This document shows positions 25,885 to 37,747 of a stretch of 64,000 nt of DNA, piece by piece; the first letter of the stretch is position 1; each line of letters begins with the position of its first letter. The translations under genes were made by a program, and so were the position numbers. Below the pieces are notes generated by a model that was not told where the DNA came from, did not search any database, and saw nothing but the letters and a program-made list of their open reading frames with translations. The stretch comes from Thermus amyloliquefaciens (GTDB lineage Bacteria > Deinococcota > Deinococci > Deinococcales > Thermaceae): the NCBI RefSeq assembly GCF_000744885.1, contig NZ_JQMV01000003.1, positions 1,178,001-1,242,000 on the forward strand. The letters are read 5' to 3'.

Positions 25885-26737
25885 GGTAGGTGGGGAGGAC
25901 CTCCTCCAGGGCCTTGGGGGCCGGGAGGAGGTCCCTTAGGGCTTCGGGAAAGGGGGCGGTGTTCCCCCCTTTCAGCATCAGGTACTGGTCCCGGGTGAGG
26001 GGGGCAAAGGGAAGCAGGGAAAGGAGGGGCACCAGCAGGTCCATGAGGCCGAGGGGGATGGGCAAGAAGGGCTTCCGCCGCCCCAGGACCTCCATGGTGA
26101 GCTCCAGGAGCTGGCGAAAGGTGTACTCCCTGGGCCCCACCAGGTCAAAGGTCCCCTCGAGGCCCCGCTCCAAGGCCTGGACAAAGGCCTCGGCTACATC
26201 CCCCACGTGGACGGGGCGGAAGGGAAAGCGGCCGTCCCCGATGAGGGGCACGAAGGGCAAGGGGGCGCAGACCAAGCCCCGGAGCACCCCGCCGAAGAAC
26301 TCGTCCCCCGGGCCGAAGATGAGGCTTGGGCGGAAGATGGCATAGCTCAGGCCGCTACTCCGCACCAGCTCCTCGCCCTCCGCCTTGGTCTCGTAGTAGC
26401 GGCTTCCCGTGCCCCGCCTCGCCCCCAGGGCGGACATGTGGAGCACCCGGCCCACCCCCGCCTGTTTCAAGGCCTGCAGGAGGTTCCGCACCCCCTCCAC
26501 GTGCACCGCCCGGAAGGTCTGGCCCCTTTCCCGGATGATCCCCGCCAGGTAGATGGCCGCCTCCACCCCATGAAGGGAGGGAACCTCACGGGTGATGTCC
26601 CCCAGGAGGTGGAGGGCGCCTTTGGGAAGTTCCCCGGGCGTGCGGGAAAGGACCAGGGGGGTGTGCCCCCCCTGGAGCAACCGGGCCACCACGTGGCGGC
26701 CCACAAACCCGGTGCCTCCAACCACCAAGACACGCAT
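25874..26737 (-). CDS. NAD(P)-binding SDR-a5 / NDUFA9-like protein
   Basis: This 287-residue atypical short-chain dehydrogenase has VLVVGGTGFVGRHVVARLL at the N terminus, HMSALGARRGTGSRYYETKAEGE (a Y-x-x-x-K site) and the end region FRPSLIFGPGDEFFGG. That combination fits the complex I NDUFA9-like family common in bacteria. The function is not established; relatives include nucleoside-diphosphate-sugar epimerases and isoflavone reductases. It is just downstream of ldrP on the same strand (gap under 5 bp) and may be co-transcribed with litR-ldrP. Confidence 0.8.
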   Translation of the reverse strand: MRVLVVGGTGFVGRHVVARLLQGGHTPLVLSRTPGELPKGALHLLGDITREVPSLHGVEAAIYLAGIIRERGQTFRAVHVEGVRNLLQALKQAGVGRVLHMSALGARRGTGSRYYETKAEGEELVRSSGLSYAIFRPSLIFGPGDEFFGGVLRGLVCAPLPFVPLIGDGRFPFRPVHVGDVAEAFVQALERGLEGTFDLVGPREYTFRQLLELTMEVLGRRKPFLPIPLGLMDLLVPLLSLLPFAPLTRDQYLMLKGGNTAPFPEALRDLLPAPKALEEVLPTYLRC

Positions 26738-27325
26738 CTAGGCGGCTTCCAGAAAGCCCTCCGCTTCCTGCTCCAGGGCTTTCAAGTCCAAAAGGTACAC
26801 CTTGCGGTAGGCGGTGTCGATGAGGCCCTCCCGGCGCAGGTCGGAGAGGATCTTGGACACCGACTCCCGGGTGGAGGCGGTGGCGTCTGCGATCTCCTCG
26901 TGGGAGGCGGTCACGTACAGGCCCCGCTCGTCCCGGTAGGAAGCCGGGGTATCGGCCAGGAAGAGGAGGTAGCGGGCGATGCGTGCCCTAAGCTCCCCCG
27001 TCTGCAGGTGGGTTTCGTAGGCCTGGACCCGGCGCATCTGCCGGGCCAGATTCCGAACCACCTGGTGCAGGGCCTCATGGCTCATGGTTCTAGGGTCCAG
27101 CCCTTCCACCACCACCTCGGTCATGGCCTCGGCGGCGTAGCGGTAGCGCTTACCCTCCAGGGCCTCCTCCCCAAAGTAATCCCCGGGAAGGACGTGCCTG
27201 AGGGTGAGGGTGCGCCCATCGGAAAGGAGCTCCACGATGCGCACCAGACCCGTCTGCAACCGGTACAGGGTGTCCGCCCGGTCACCGGCCAAAAACACCA
27301 CCTCTTTGCGGTTAAACCTCTTCAT
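26738..27325 (-). CDS. ldrP: LdrP, CRP/FNR-family activator of the carotenoid cluster
   Basis: This 195-residue CRP-fold regulator has an N-terminal cNMP-binding-like beta barrel ([35 protein letters not shown]) and a C-terminal winged helix ([20 protein letters not shown]). The cAMP-contact residues of CRP are not evident. It is directly downstream of litR with a 4-base overlap, the arrangement described in T. thermophilus, where LitR represses ldrP in the dark and LdrP activates crtB and photolyase. ATG 27325 fixes the start by that overlap. Confidence 0.9.
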   Translation of the reverse strand: MKRFNRKEVVFLAGDRADTLYRLQTGLVRIVELLSDGRTLTLRHVLPGDYFGEEALEGKRYRYAAEAMTEVVVEGLDPRTMSHEALHQVVRNLARQMRRVQAYETHLQTGELRARIARYLLFLADTPASYRDERGLYVTASHEEIADATASTRESVSKILSDLRREGLIDTAYRKVYLLDLKALEQEAEGFLEAA

Positions 27326-28158
27326 GCTCCCTCCTCCAACGCCTTGAGCAAGGCCTCCAGATCCGGCGCATAGACCGCCCCAAGACGACGGGCGGTCTCG
27401 GCATCCGCCCCCTGGCCGCCCAGGAAGACCCTGGGGGCAAGGCCCCTCAGGGAGCCCTCGGGAAGGGCTTTGAGGGTTTCTGGGAACAGGACGGAAAGCA
27501 CCACCGCCTGGGCCCCCAGCTCCCGGGCGAGGCCCTCCAGGTCCGGAAGGGGGGTGTCGGGCCCCAGGTACAGGGCCGGAAACCCCCGCCGCCTCAGGTA
27601 GTAAGCGGCCAGCATGGCCCCGAGCTCGTGCCGCTCCCCAGGGGGGGTGGTCACCAGGATGGGGGCCCCCCGGGGGTAACCCGCCAGGTCCAAGAGCTCT
27701 TGCAGGCGGGAGCGCAGGAACTGGGTCGCCAGGTGTTCCTGGGCCACGTTCACCTCCCCCCGGTGCCAGGCCTCCCCCACCTCCTTCAACACCGGCACCA
27801 AGGCCCCCCGCAGGGCCCCCTCGGGGCCCCAGAGCTTGACCGAGCGGCGGAAGAGGGCCTCCGCCCGGGGCAGGTCCGCCGCCAGGAGGGCGGAAAGGAG
27901 CTCCTGGGGAAGCCCTTCCGGCCGCGCCTCCTGCGCCAGGTAGCGGCGGATGGCCACCTGGGGACTGGCCCCTTCCTCCAGCCAGCGACGGATCACCTTG
28001 AGGGCCTCCACGTCCTCCTCCCGGTAAAGGCGGTGCCCGCCCGGCGTCCTTTCCGGCTTGGGGAAGCCGTAGCGCCTCTCCCACTGCCTAAGGACCTCGG
28101 CGGAGAAGCCGGTCATGGCCTCCACCTCGGCGATGCTGTACACCCCAGGCCGGGTCAT
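27322..28158 (-). CDS. litR: LitR/CarH, adenosylcobalamin-dependent light-sensing repressor
   Basis: This MerR-type regulator binds DNA as an AdoCbl tetramer in the dark and falls apart on light. The winged helix [20 protein letters not shown] is at the N terminus. The light-sensing pocket residues are conserved at the same numbers as in T. thermophilus CarH: Trp131 and Glu141 with His142 in the four-helix bundle, and the cobalt-ligating His177 in [10 protein letters not shown]. The product is 278 residues. ATG 28158 is 6 nt after a TACCCT -10, giving a leaderless mRNA. It overlaps ldrP by four bases. Confidence 0.95.
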   Translation of the reverse strand: MTRPGVYSIAEVEAMTGFSAEVLRQWERRYGFPKPERTPGGHRLYREEDVEALKVIRRWLEEGASPQVAIRRYLAQEARPEGLPQELLSALLAADLPRAEALFRRSVKLWGPEGALRGALVPVLKEVGEAWHRGEVNVAQEHLATQFLRSRLQELLDLAGYPRGAPILVTTPPGERHELGAMLAAYYLRRRGFPALYLGPDTPLPDLEGLARELGAQAVVLSVLFPETLKALPEGSLRGLAPRVFLGGQGADAETARRLGAVYAPDLEALLKALEEGA

Positions 28159-28164
28159 GCCCTT

Positions 28165-28193
28165 AGGGTACAAAAGTGAACAAGTTTTGTCAA
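28165..28193 (-). promoter_or_regulatory. litR promoter (TTGACA - 17 - TACCCT)
   Basis: On the minus strand a perfect -35 TTGACA (28188-28193) and -10 TACCCT (28165-28170) are 17 bp apart. The -10 ends 6 nt before the litR ATG, so transcription should start at or next to the start codon. Confidence 0.8.
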
Positions 28194-28206
28194 GCTTGTG
28201 TACAGG
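28168..28206. repeat. Four GTACA-like direct repeats, candidate LitR/CarH operator
   Basis: On the plus strand gtaca (28168), gaaca (28178), gtcaa (28189) and gtaca (28200) recur at steps of 10, 11 and 11 bp, each followed by a or g. They cover the litR promoter from -10 to beyond -35. CarH tetramers bind side by side on direct repeats of about 11 bp, so this is the expected place for autorepression. Confidence 0.65.
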
Positions 28207-28212
28207 TTTAGA

Positions 28213-28255
28213 GTGTGCCCGGGACAAAACTCCCCCATACCCGAGGACTTAAAAT
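28213..28255 (+). promoter_or_regulatory. crtB promoter: TAAAAT -10 and an upstream activator-like site
   Basis: TAAAAT (28250-28255) is a near-consensus -10 and ends 9 nt before the crtB ATG. The -35 position (about aaactc) has no match to TTGACA, so an activator is probably needed. A loose dyad (tgtgcccgggacaa, 28214-28227) is centred about 41 bp before the expected start of transcription, where a CRP-type activator such as LdrP would sit. Confidence 0.5.
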
Positions 28256-28264
28256 GCCTTTAAC

Positions 28265-29113
28265 ATGGAACCCGACTGGAAGCCCCTCGTGGAAATTATC
28301 CGCCGCCATTCCACCACCTTCTATCTGGGAAGCCTCCTCTTCCCTCCCACCGAGCGCAAGGGAGCCTGGGCGGTGTACGCCGCCTGCCGCCTGGGGGACG
28401 AGGCGGTGGACGGCCCCGACGGAGGCTTTGCGGCCCTAGTGGCCTGGTGGGAGGGAGTAGAGCGGGCCTACGAAAGGCGCCCGCGGGAGGCATGGGAGAA
28501 GGGCCTGGCCTGGGCCCTGGAGCGCTGGCCCATCCCCCAGGAGGCCTTCTGGGACATGCGCCAGGGCTTTGAGCGGGACCTGGGCCCCGTGCGCCTGGAA
28601 ACGGAGGCGGAACTTCTCACCTACTGCTACCAGGTGGCGGGCACCGTGGGGCGGATGATCGCCCCCATCGCGGGCGGGGGGAAGGAGGTGGAGGCGAAGG
28701 CCATCCTCCTGGGCCAGGCCATGCAGCTCACCAACATCCTGCGGGACGTGGGGGAGGACCTGGAAAGGGGGCGGGTGTACCTGCCCCAGGAGCTTTTGGA
28801 GCGCTACGGGGTGCGCCTTGCCCACCTGGAAGAGGGCAGGGTCACCCCCGAGTACCGGGCCCTCATGGCCCACCTGGAGAGGCGGGCCCGGGAGCTCTAC
28901 CGCGAGGGGCTGAAAGGCCTTCCGGGGCTAAGGGTGGGCCGGGCGGCCATCGCCTTGGCCGCCTTGCAGTACCAGGGCATCCTGGACAAGCTCCGGCTCA
29001 TGGGCTACGACAACCTGAACCAGCGGGCCCACCTCAGGGCCTGGGAGCGCCTCCGCCTCCTCCCGCGGGCCCTGCGGCTTTCCCAAACCGGGCTTCCGGC
29101 TACGGAAGCCTGA
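28265..29113 (+). CDS. crtB: CrtB, phytoene synthase
   Basis: This condenses two geranylgeranyl diphosphates to phytoene, the first committed step of carotenoid synthesis. The substrate motif HSTTFY is at residues 15-20. The first aspartate-rich motif is DEAVD at 45-49, and the second is in NILRDVGEDLERGRVYLPQ; both bind the magnesium-diphosphate. The 282 residues are normal length. It is the first gene of the crt operon and faces litR across a 106-bp control region. ATG 28265 suits the TAAAAT -10. Confidence 0.94.
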   Translation: MEPDWKPLVEIIRRHSTTFYLGSLLFPPTERKGAWAVYAACRLGDEAVDGPDGGFAALVAWWEGVERAYERRPREAWEKGLAWALERWPIPQEAFWDMRQGFERDLGPVRLETEAELLTYCYQVAGTVGRMIAPIAGGGKEVEAKAILLGQAMQLTNILRDVGEDLERGRVYLPQELLERYGVRLAHLEEGRVTPEYRALMAHLERRARELYREGLKGLPGLRVGRAAIALAALQYQGILDKLRLMGYDNLNQRAHLRAWERLRLLPRALRLSQTGLPATEA

Positions 29114-29126
29114 GGCCCTAGCCCGG

Positions 29127-29132
29127 TACGCT
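29127..29132 (+). promoter_or_regulatory. -10 element (TACGCT) upstream of phr
   Basis: TACGCT ends 6 nt before ATG 29139. It could give a leaderless phr transcript in addition to read-through from crtB. Confidence 0.45.
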
Positions 29133-29138
29133 CCTGCC

Positions 29139-30398
29139 ATGTACGTGGTTTGGCATCGGGCGGACCTGCGGCTTGCCGACCACCCAGCCCTCCTCGAGGC
29201 CCTGGCCCAGGGCCCAGCGGTGGGCCTGGTGGTGCTGGACCCCAACAACCTCGCCCAGGCGAGCCCCAGGAGGCGGGCGTGGTTTTTGGCCAACGTGCGG
29301 GCCCTGAGGCGGGCCTACCGGGAGCGGGGCGGGGCCCTTTGGGTGCTCCAGGGCCTCCCTTGGGAAAAGGTGCCCGAGGCGGCCCGGGCCCTCAAGGCCA
29401 AGGGGGTCTACGCCCTCAGGAGCTACACCCCCTATGGGCGCCACCGGGACGCCCGGGTGGAGGAGGCCCTCCCCGTCCCCCTCCACCTCCTTCCCGCCCC
29501 CCACCTCATCCCCCCGGACCTCCCCAGGGCCTACCGGGTCTACACCCCCTTCAGCCGGAACCTCCGGGGGGTGGACCCACCCCTCCCCGCCCCTGAGGCC
29601 CTGCCCCGGGCCCCGGAGGAAGGGGAGGTGCCGGAGGAGGCCGCCGGCGTGCCCCTGCCCGAGCCCGGGGAGGAGGCAGCCTGGAGGCGCCTCATCCGCT
29701 TCCTGGAGGAGGGGCTTCCCCGCTACCACGAGGAGCGGGACCGGCTGGACGGGGCGGGGGGGTCGCGGCTTTCCCCCTACCTCACCCTGGGGGTCCTCTC
29801 CCCCCGCCAGGCCGCCTGGGAGGCCCTCAGGCGGGGCGGGGAGGGGGCCAGGAAGTGGGTGGCGGAGCTCCTCTGGCGGGACTTTTCCTACCACCTCCTC
29901 TACCACTTCCCCGGGATGCGGGAACACCCCCTGGATCCCCGCTTCGCCTCGCTGCCCTGGCAGGAGGACGAGGAACTCCTTTCCGCCTGGTACTTGGGCA
30001 AGACGGGGGTGCCCCTGGTGGACGCCGCCATGCGGGAGCTCCACGCCACGGGCTTCCTCTCCAACCGGGCGCGGATGGCGGTGGCCCAGTTTGCCGTGAA
30101 GTACCTCCTCCTCCCCTGGCAGAAGGCGGAAGCCCTCTTCAAGAACCTCCTCCTGGACGGGGATACCCCGCAGAACCTCCAGGGCTGGCAGTGGGCGGGG
30201 GGCCTGGGGGTGGACGCCGCCCCCTACTTCCGGGTCTTCAACCTGGTGGAGCAGGGCAAGCGGCACGACCCAGAGGGGACCTGGCTCCGCCGCTGGGCGC
30301 CGGAGTACCCCTCCTATGAACCCCAGGACCCCGTGGTGGACCTCCTCGAGGCCCGCAGGCGCTACCTGGACCTCGCCCAAAAGCTGGTGCGAGGGTAG
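29139..30398 (+). CDS. phr: Phr, CPD DNA photolyase
   Basis: This light-driven FAD enzyme splits cyclobutane pyrimidine dimers. MYVVWHRADLRLADHPAL opens the antenna domain. The C-terminal FAD domain has WRDFSYHLLYHFPGM, GVPLVDAAMRELHATGFLSNRARM and DTPQNLQGWQWAGGLGVDAAPYFRVFN. The tryptophan electron chain residues lie in these blocks. The 419 residues nearly equal the T. thermophilus enzyme. It sits inside the light-induced crt operon, so repair and pigment are co-regulated. Confidence 0.94.
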   Translation: MYVVWHRADLRLADHPALLEALAQGPAVGLVVLDPNNLAQASPRRRAWFLANVRALRRAYRERGGALWVLQGLPWEKVPEAARALKAKGVYALRSYTPYGRHRDARVEEALPVPLHLLPAPHLIPPDLPRAYRVYTPFSRNLRGVDPPLPAPEALPRAPEEGEVPEEAAGVPLPEPGEEAAWRRLIRFLEEGLPRYHEERDRLDGAGGSRLSPYLTLGVLSPRQAAWEALRRGGEGARKWVAELLWRDFSYHLLYHFPGMREHPLDPRFASLPWQEDEELLSAWYLGKTGVPLVDAAMRELHATGFLSNRARMAVAQFAVKYLLLPWQKAEALFKNLLLDGDTPQNLQGWQWAGGLGVDAAPYFRVFNLVEQGKRHDPEGTWLRRWAPEYPSYEPQDPVVDLLEARRRYLDLAQKLVRG

Positions 30399-30431
30399 GC
30401 CGGGCTACACCCCCGGGGGGTGTCCCCAGGG

Positions 30432-30437
30432 TAGGCT
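30432..30437 (+). promoter_or_regulatory. -10 element (TAGGCT) upstream of the small DUF2892-like gene
   Basis: TAGGCT ends 6 nt before ATG 30444, the same spacing seen at phr and CYP175A1 in this operon. Confidence 0.4.
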
Positions 30438-30443
30438 TGGGGC

Positions 30444-30605
30444 ATGTTCCAGGTGAAAGACCCCCAGAGGACCCTTAGGGCCATCACCCGGTTCCGCTAC
30501 GGGCTTGGGGCGCTTTTCCTCCTCCTGGCCTCGCTGCGGGAGGAAAAGACCCTCCTGGCCTTCCTCATGGCCCGCACGGGCTACTGCCCCCTCGTACGCC
30601 GCTAA
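30444..30605 (+). CDS. Small membrane protein, DUF2892 (YgaP-TM)-like
   Basis: This is a 53-residue reading frame in the gap between phr and CYP175A1. It starts MFQVKDPQRTLRAITRFRYG, has a hydrophobic helix GLGALFLLLASL and ends ARTGYCPLVRR. The final GxCPL is typical of DUF2892 proteins, which have one or two helices and no assigned role. A TAGGCT -10 at the usual distance and codon use like its neighbours support it being real. It may act with membrane-bound carotenoid enzymes, but that is only position. Confidence 0.6.
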   Translation: MFQVKDPQRTLRAITRFRYGLGALFLLLASLREEKTLLAFLMARTGYCPLVRR

Positions 30606-30608
30606 GAT
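30603..30608 (+). promoter_or_regulatory. -10 element (TAAGAT) of CYP175A1
   Basis: TAAGAT ends 6 nt before ATG 30615 and overlaps the stop codon of the small gene before it. It is a good match to a leaderless promoter. Confidence 0.45.
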
Positions 30609-30614
30609 GGCCCC

Positions 30615-31778
30615 ATGACCGCCACCTTGAACCTCAAAGAGGCCCTGCCCGACCTGAGGCGGCTCCGGGAAGACCCCCTCGCCACCCTCCTCTCCTGGGG
30701 CCGGGCCTTCCCCCGCCTGCGGCTCCCCCTCCCCGGGATGCCCCTCCACCTGGTCTTTGACCCGGAAGGGGTGGAGCGGGTCCTCCTGGGGCCGGACGTG
30801 AAGGCCACCTTCCAGTACCGGGAGCTCTCCCGGCTCACGGGCCGGGGCCTCCTCACCGACTGGGGGGAGGCCTACAAGGCGGCCCGCAAGGCCCTCAAGG
30901 ACCCCTTCCTGCCCAAGGCGGTGGCCGCCTACCGCCCGGCCCTCGAGGAGGAGGCCGAGGCCTTCTTCGCCCCCTGGAGGCCGGGGGAGAGGCGGGATTT
31001 GGACCGGGAGATGCTCCACCTCTCCCTGCGCTTCCTGGGCCGGGCCCTTTGGGGCCGGCCCCTCCCCGAGGGGATCGCCGAGCTGGCCCTTTCCGCCCTG
31101 GAACGGATCATCGCCAGGATGCAAAACCCCTTCTCCCGGCTGGACCTCCTGGCGGAGGTGCGTTTCCAAAAGCACAAAAAGGCCCTCGAGGCGGCGGCCC
31201 TCCCCCTCCTGCAAACCCCCCCCCTCTCCTCCCTTCCCCGGAAGAGGGCCCTGGCCGAGGCCAAGACCCTCCTGGTGGCGGGGCACGAGACCACGGCCAG
31301 CGCCCTCTCCTGGACCCTCTACCTCCTCTCCCACAGGCCCGACTGGCAGGAAAAGGTGGCCCAAAGCGAGGCCCACGCCCTGGCCGCCTTCCAGGAGGCC
31401 CTAAGGCTCTACCCCCCCGCCTGGATCCTGACCCGGAAGGCGGAGGCCCCCTGGGACCTGGGGAAGGAAGGGGTGCCCGCGGGAACCACCCTGGTCCTCT
31501 CCCCCTACGTGACCCACCGCCTCTACTTCCCCGAGGGGGAGGCCTTCCTGCCCGAGCGCTTCCTGGGGCAAAGGGGCACCCCTTCCGGGCGGTACTTCCC
31601 CTTCGGCCTGGGCAAGAGGCTCTGCCTGGGGCGGGACTTCGCCCTCCTGGAAGGCCCCGTGGCCCTCATGGCCTTCTTCCGCCGCTTCCGCCTCGCCCCC
31701 CTTCCCGAGCCTCGAGTGCACGCCGGGGTCACCCTGCGGCCCCAAGGGGGCCTGTGGGTTACCTTGGAGGGGGCATGA
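30615..31778 (+). CDS. cyp175A1: CYP175A1, beta-carotene hydroxylase cytochrome P450
   Basis: This thermostable P450 hydroxylates both rings of beta-carotene to give zeaxanthin. The heme signature FPFGLGKRLCLGRDF has the Cys thiolate at residue 337. The I-helix LVAGHETTASALSW and the ExxR motif (FQEALRL) are intact. Long identical stretches such as QYRELSRLTGRGLLTDWGE match T. thermophilus CYP175A1. It has 387 residues, with no membrane anchor. It is between phr and lycopene cyclase, overlapping the latter as ATGA. Confidence 0.95.
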   Translation: MTATLNLKEALPDLRRLREDPLATLLSWGRAFPRLRLPLPGMPLHLVFDPEGVERVLLGPDVKATFQYRELSRLTGRGLLTDWGEAYKAARKALKDPFLPKAVAAYRPALEEEAEAFFAPWRPGERRDLDREMLHLSLRFLGRALWGRPLPEGIAELALSALERIIARMQNPFSRLDLLAEVRFQKHKKALEAAALPLLQTPPLSSLPRKRALAEAKTLLVAGHETTASALSWTLYLLSHRPDWQEKVAQSEAHALAAFQEALRLYPPAWILTRKAEAPWDLGKEGVPAGTTLVLSPYVTHRLYFPEGEAFLPERFLGQRGTPSGRYFPFGLGKRLCLGRDFALLEGPVALMAFFRRFRLAPLPEPRVHAGVTLRPQGGLWVTLEGA

Positions 31779-32476
31779 CCTACCTGCAGTTCCACCTGGT
31801 CTTCCTCCTGCCCCCCCTCCTCCTGCTCCTCCTCTGGGCCCGGCCCAGGCCTCCAAGGCGCCTCGCCTACCTCCTCATGCCCCTCATCGCCCTCCTCTAC
31901 ACCACCCCCTGGGACAACTACCTGGTCTGGAAGGGGGTCTGGGGCTACCCCGAGGGGCGGGTCCTCTTCCGCATCGGGTACGTGCCCCTGGAGGAATACC
32001 TCTTCTTCCTCCTCCAGCCCCTCCTCACCGGGGCCCTCCTCCTCCGCCTGGCGGGGGAGCCCCCAAGCCCGGGCCCGGGCCTCGCCCGGGTGGTGGGCGG
32101 AGGCTTCTGGCTCCTCCTGACCGCCTCGGGCGTGATGCTCCTGGCCCTGGGGGGCCCCTACCTCTACCTGGGCCTCATCCTGGCCTACTTCTCCCCCGTC
32201 TTCCTGTTGCAGTGGGCCTTCGGGGGGGATCTCCTCCTGGCCTGGCGCAGGCCTCTTCTCCTTGGGGTCCTCCTCCCCACCCTCTACCTCTGGTTCGCCG
32301 ACCTCTGGGCCATCGCCCGGGAGGGGATCTGGTGGATCTCCGAGGCCTACACCCTGGGGGTGAAGCCCTGCGGCCTGCCCCTGGAGGAGATGGTCTTCTT
32401 CCTCTTCACCAACCTGGCGGTGGTGCAGGGCCTCCTCCTGGCCTGGCACCCCGAGGCCCTGAGGCGCCTGCGATGA
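31775..32476 (+). CDS. Lycopene beta-cyclase, membrane CrtYcd-type
   Basis: This 233-residue protein has about seven hydrophobic helices and two related halves. These carry PWDNYLVWKGVWGYPEGRV with GYVPLEEYLFFLLQP in the first half, and LPLEEMVFFLFTNLAVVQG in the second. The P-E-E-x-x-F-F signatures define the heterodimeric CrtYc/CrtYd lycopene cyclases, here fused in one chain. It converts lycopene to beta-carotene, the substrate of the P450 encoded just upstream. ATG 31775 overlaps the P450 stop. Confidence 0.88.
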   Translation: MTYLQFHLVFLLPPLLLLLLWARPRPPRRLAYLLMPLIALLYTTPWDNYLVWKGVWGYPEGRVLFRIGYVPLEEYLFFLLQPLLTGALLLRLAGEPPSPGPGLARVVGGGFWLLLTASGVMLLALGGPYLYLGLILAYFSPVFLLQWAFGGDLLLAWRRPLLLGVLLPTLYLWFADLWAIAREGIWWISEAYTLGVKPCGLPLEEMVFFLFTNLAVVQGLLLAWHPEALRRLR

Positions 32477-33141
32477 GGCTTAGCCCAAAACGCCCCTTTG
32501 CCCGCCTGCTCAAAGCCCTGGTGGAGGGCATACTCTGGGCTTCCCTCCAGCGAAGCCTCCGGGGGGTCTACCTCAGGGGAGAGGTGCCGCCCGGTCCCCT
32601 GGTCCTCATCATGAACCACCACAGCTACTTTGACGGCCACCTGGTCTGGCTGCTGGGGAGGCGCCACCGCCGCCCCTTGAGCCTCTTGGTGGCGGAGGAG
32701 AACCTGAGGGCCTTCCCCATCCTGGCCCTGGCGGGAGCCCTGGAGGCAGGGCGGGTGCGGGAGGCCTTGCGCCGCCTAGGGCGGGAAGAGTGGGTGGCGG
32801 TCTTCCCCGAGGGGGAGATGCGCTACCCCGGCCCCCTGGGCCCCTTACGCCCGGGGGCGGCCTGGCTCTCCGCCCGGGCCGGGGTGCCCCTTCTCCCCGT
32901 GGCCTGCCGGGTGGTCCTCAGGGGCTTTGAGCACCCCGAGGCCTTCCTCTGGGTGGGGGAACCCCTCCCCCCGGGGGACGACCCCTCCAGGCCCCTGGGG
33001 GAACTCCTGGCCCACCTGGATGCCCTCCTGGCCCGGACCCACCCCCGCCAGGTCCCCGAGGGCTTCCGGGAAGTCCTACGGGGGCGGCGGAGCCTGGAGG
33101 AGCGGGTGCGCCCCCTGGTGGAGGCCCTAAAGCGGCTATGA
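32473..33141 (+). CDS. PlsC-family acyltransferase of the carotenoid operon
   Basis: This lysophosphatidate-type acyltransferase has 222 residues. The catalytic HX4D is in [13 protein letters not shown], and the substrate block [11 protein letters not shown] is further on. It overlaps both neighbours (ATGA) inside the crt operon. Thermus makes thermozeaxanthins, which are zeaxanthin glucoside branched fatty acid esters, so I infer that it adds the acyl chain after glycosylation. A general phospholipid role is possible but less likely in this place. Confidence 0.85.
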   Translation: MRLSPKRPFARLLKALVEGILWASLQRSLRGVYLRGEVPPGPLVLIMNHHSYFDGHLVWLLGRRHRRPLSLLVAEENLRAFPILALAGALEAGRVREALRRLGREEWVAVFPEGEMRYPGPLGPLRPGAAWLSARAGVPLLPVACRVVLRGFEHPEAFLWVGEPLPPGDDPSRPLGELLAHLDALLARTHPRQVPEGFREVLRGRRSLEERVRPLVEALKRL

Positions 33142-34175
33142 ACCCCTTCCAGGCCTTTGACTTCTTCTTCGGGGTCTTCCTCTTCCTCCTCCTGCGCTGG
33201 CTGGCCCTCCTCCACAACCTCCTCCGCTTCCCCCGCCTGGGGCCCAGGCCCACCCCCGCCCACCCCTCGGTCTCCCTCCTGGTCCCGGCCCGGAACGAGG
33301 CGGAAAACCTGAGGCGCACCCTCCCCACCCTCCTGCGGCAGGGCGCCCTGGAGGTCCTGGTCCTGGACGACGGCTCGGAGGACGGAACGGCGGAGGTGGC
33401 CCTGGAGCTGGGAAGGGGCCAACCGGGCTTCCGCCTCCTAAAGGGCAAGCCCCTCCCCCCGGGGTGGACCGGCAAGAACTGGGCCTGCTGGCAGCTGGCC
33501 CAGGAGGCCCGGGGGGAGGTCCTGGTCTTCACCGACGCGGACGTGCGCTGGCGGGAGGGGGCCCTGGGGGGGTTGTTGGGGGCTCTGGAGGGGGTGGATC
33601 TCCTCTCCGCCCTGCCCCAACAGGAGGCCCAGGGGCTTTGGGTGGCGGCCACGGTGCCCTTCGTGATGGGGGGCCTCTTTTCCTTCCTGCCCCATCCCCT
33701 GCTGGAGGCCCTGCGGGTGGCCAACGGCCAGGTGCTGGCCTTCCGCCGGGAGGCCTACTTCGCCCAAGGAGGCCACCAGGCGGTACGGGGCGAGGTGCTG
33801 GAGGACGTGGCCCTGGCAAGGCGGGCGCATAGGTTCCGCCTGGCCCTGGGCACGGCCCTTTTTTCCGTGGAGATGTACCGCAGCTACCGGGAGGTGGTGG
33901 AGGGGTTTAGCAAGAACTTCCTGGAAATCCACCTCAAGAACCCCGCGGTCCTCCTGGGAAGCGCCTTCTACCACCTTTCCCTCTACACCCTCCCCTGGCT
34001 CCTCGGGCGCTGGGACCTGGGGGCGCTGGGGCTCCTGGAGCGCCTCGTGGCCCAAAGGGCCCTGGGGGGAACCCCCTGGCAGGCCCTCCTCACCCCCTTG
34101 GCCCCGGTCCTCCTCCTCCCCGTCTACCTCCGGGCCCTCCTCCCGGGCAAGCGGTGGAAGGGGCGGGCGGTTTAG
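33138..34175 (+). CDS. Family 2 glycosyltransferase, probably carotenoid glucosyltransferase
   Basis: This membrane-associated GT2 enzyme has 345 residues. An N-terminal helix ([16 protein letters not shown]) comes first, then [19 protein letters not shown], the nucleotide-binding LDDGSEDGT, the metal-binding TDADVRW and [17 protein letters not shown]-terminal hydrophobic segments complete it. The layout resembles CrtQ-like transferases. With the acyltransferase next to it and zeaxanthin made by CYP175A1, a thermozeaxanthin glucosylation step is the natural reading. Confidence 0.82.
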   Translation: MNPFQAFDFFFGVFLFLLLRWLALLHNLLRFPRLGPRPTPAHPSVSLLVPARNEAENLRRTLPTLLRQGALEVLVLDDGSEDGTAEVALELGRGQPGFRLLKGKPLPPGWTGKNWACWQLAQEARGEVLVFTDADVRWREGALGGLLGALEGVDLLSALPQQEAQGLWVAATVPFVMGGLFSFLPHPLLEALRVANGQVLAFRREAYFAQGGHQAVRGEVLEDVALARRAHRFRLALGTALFSVEMYRSYREVVEGFSKNFLEIHLKNPAVLLGSAFYHLSLYTLPWLLGRWDLGALGLLERLVAQRALGGTPWQALLTPLAPVLLLPVYLRALLPGKRWKGRAV

Positions 34176-34224
34176 GGCCAGGGCAGTGTGGGCCCGGCCC
34201 AACTTCCCCCTTGGCCCCACCTGG

Positions 34225-34230
34225 TAAACT
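34225..34230 (+). promoter_or_regulatory. -10 element (TAAACT) of crtI
   Basis: TAAACT ends 7 nt before the crtI ATG at 34238, in a 62-bp gap after the glycosyltransferase gene. It suggests an internal promoter for crtI-fni. Confidence 0.45.
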
Positions 34231-34237
34231 CCCCTCC

Positions 34238-37747
<3,510 letters not shown>

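Noticed and set aside
30405-31376. Minus-strand open frame across the P450 gene
   Set aside because: Gly/Glu/Val-rich shadow protein with no motif, opposite a strongly conserved gene.
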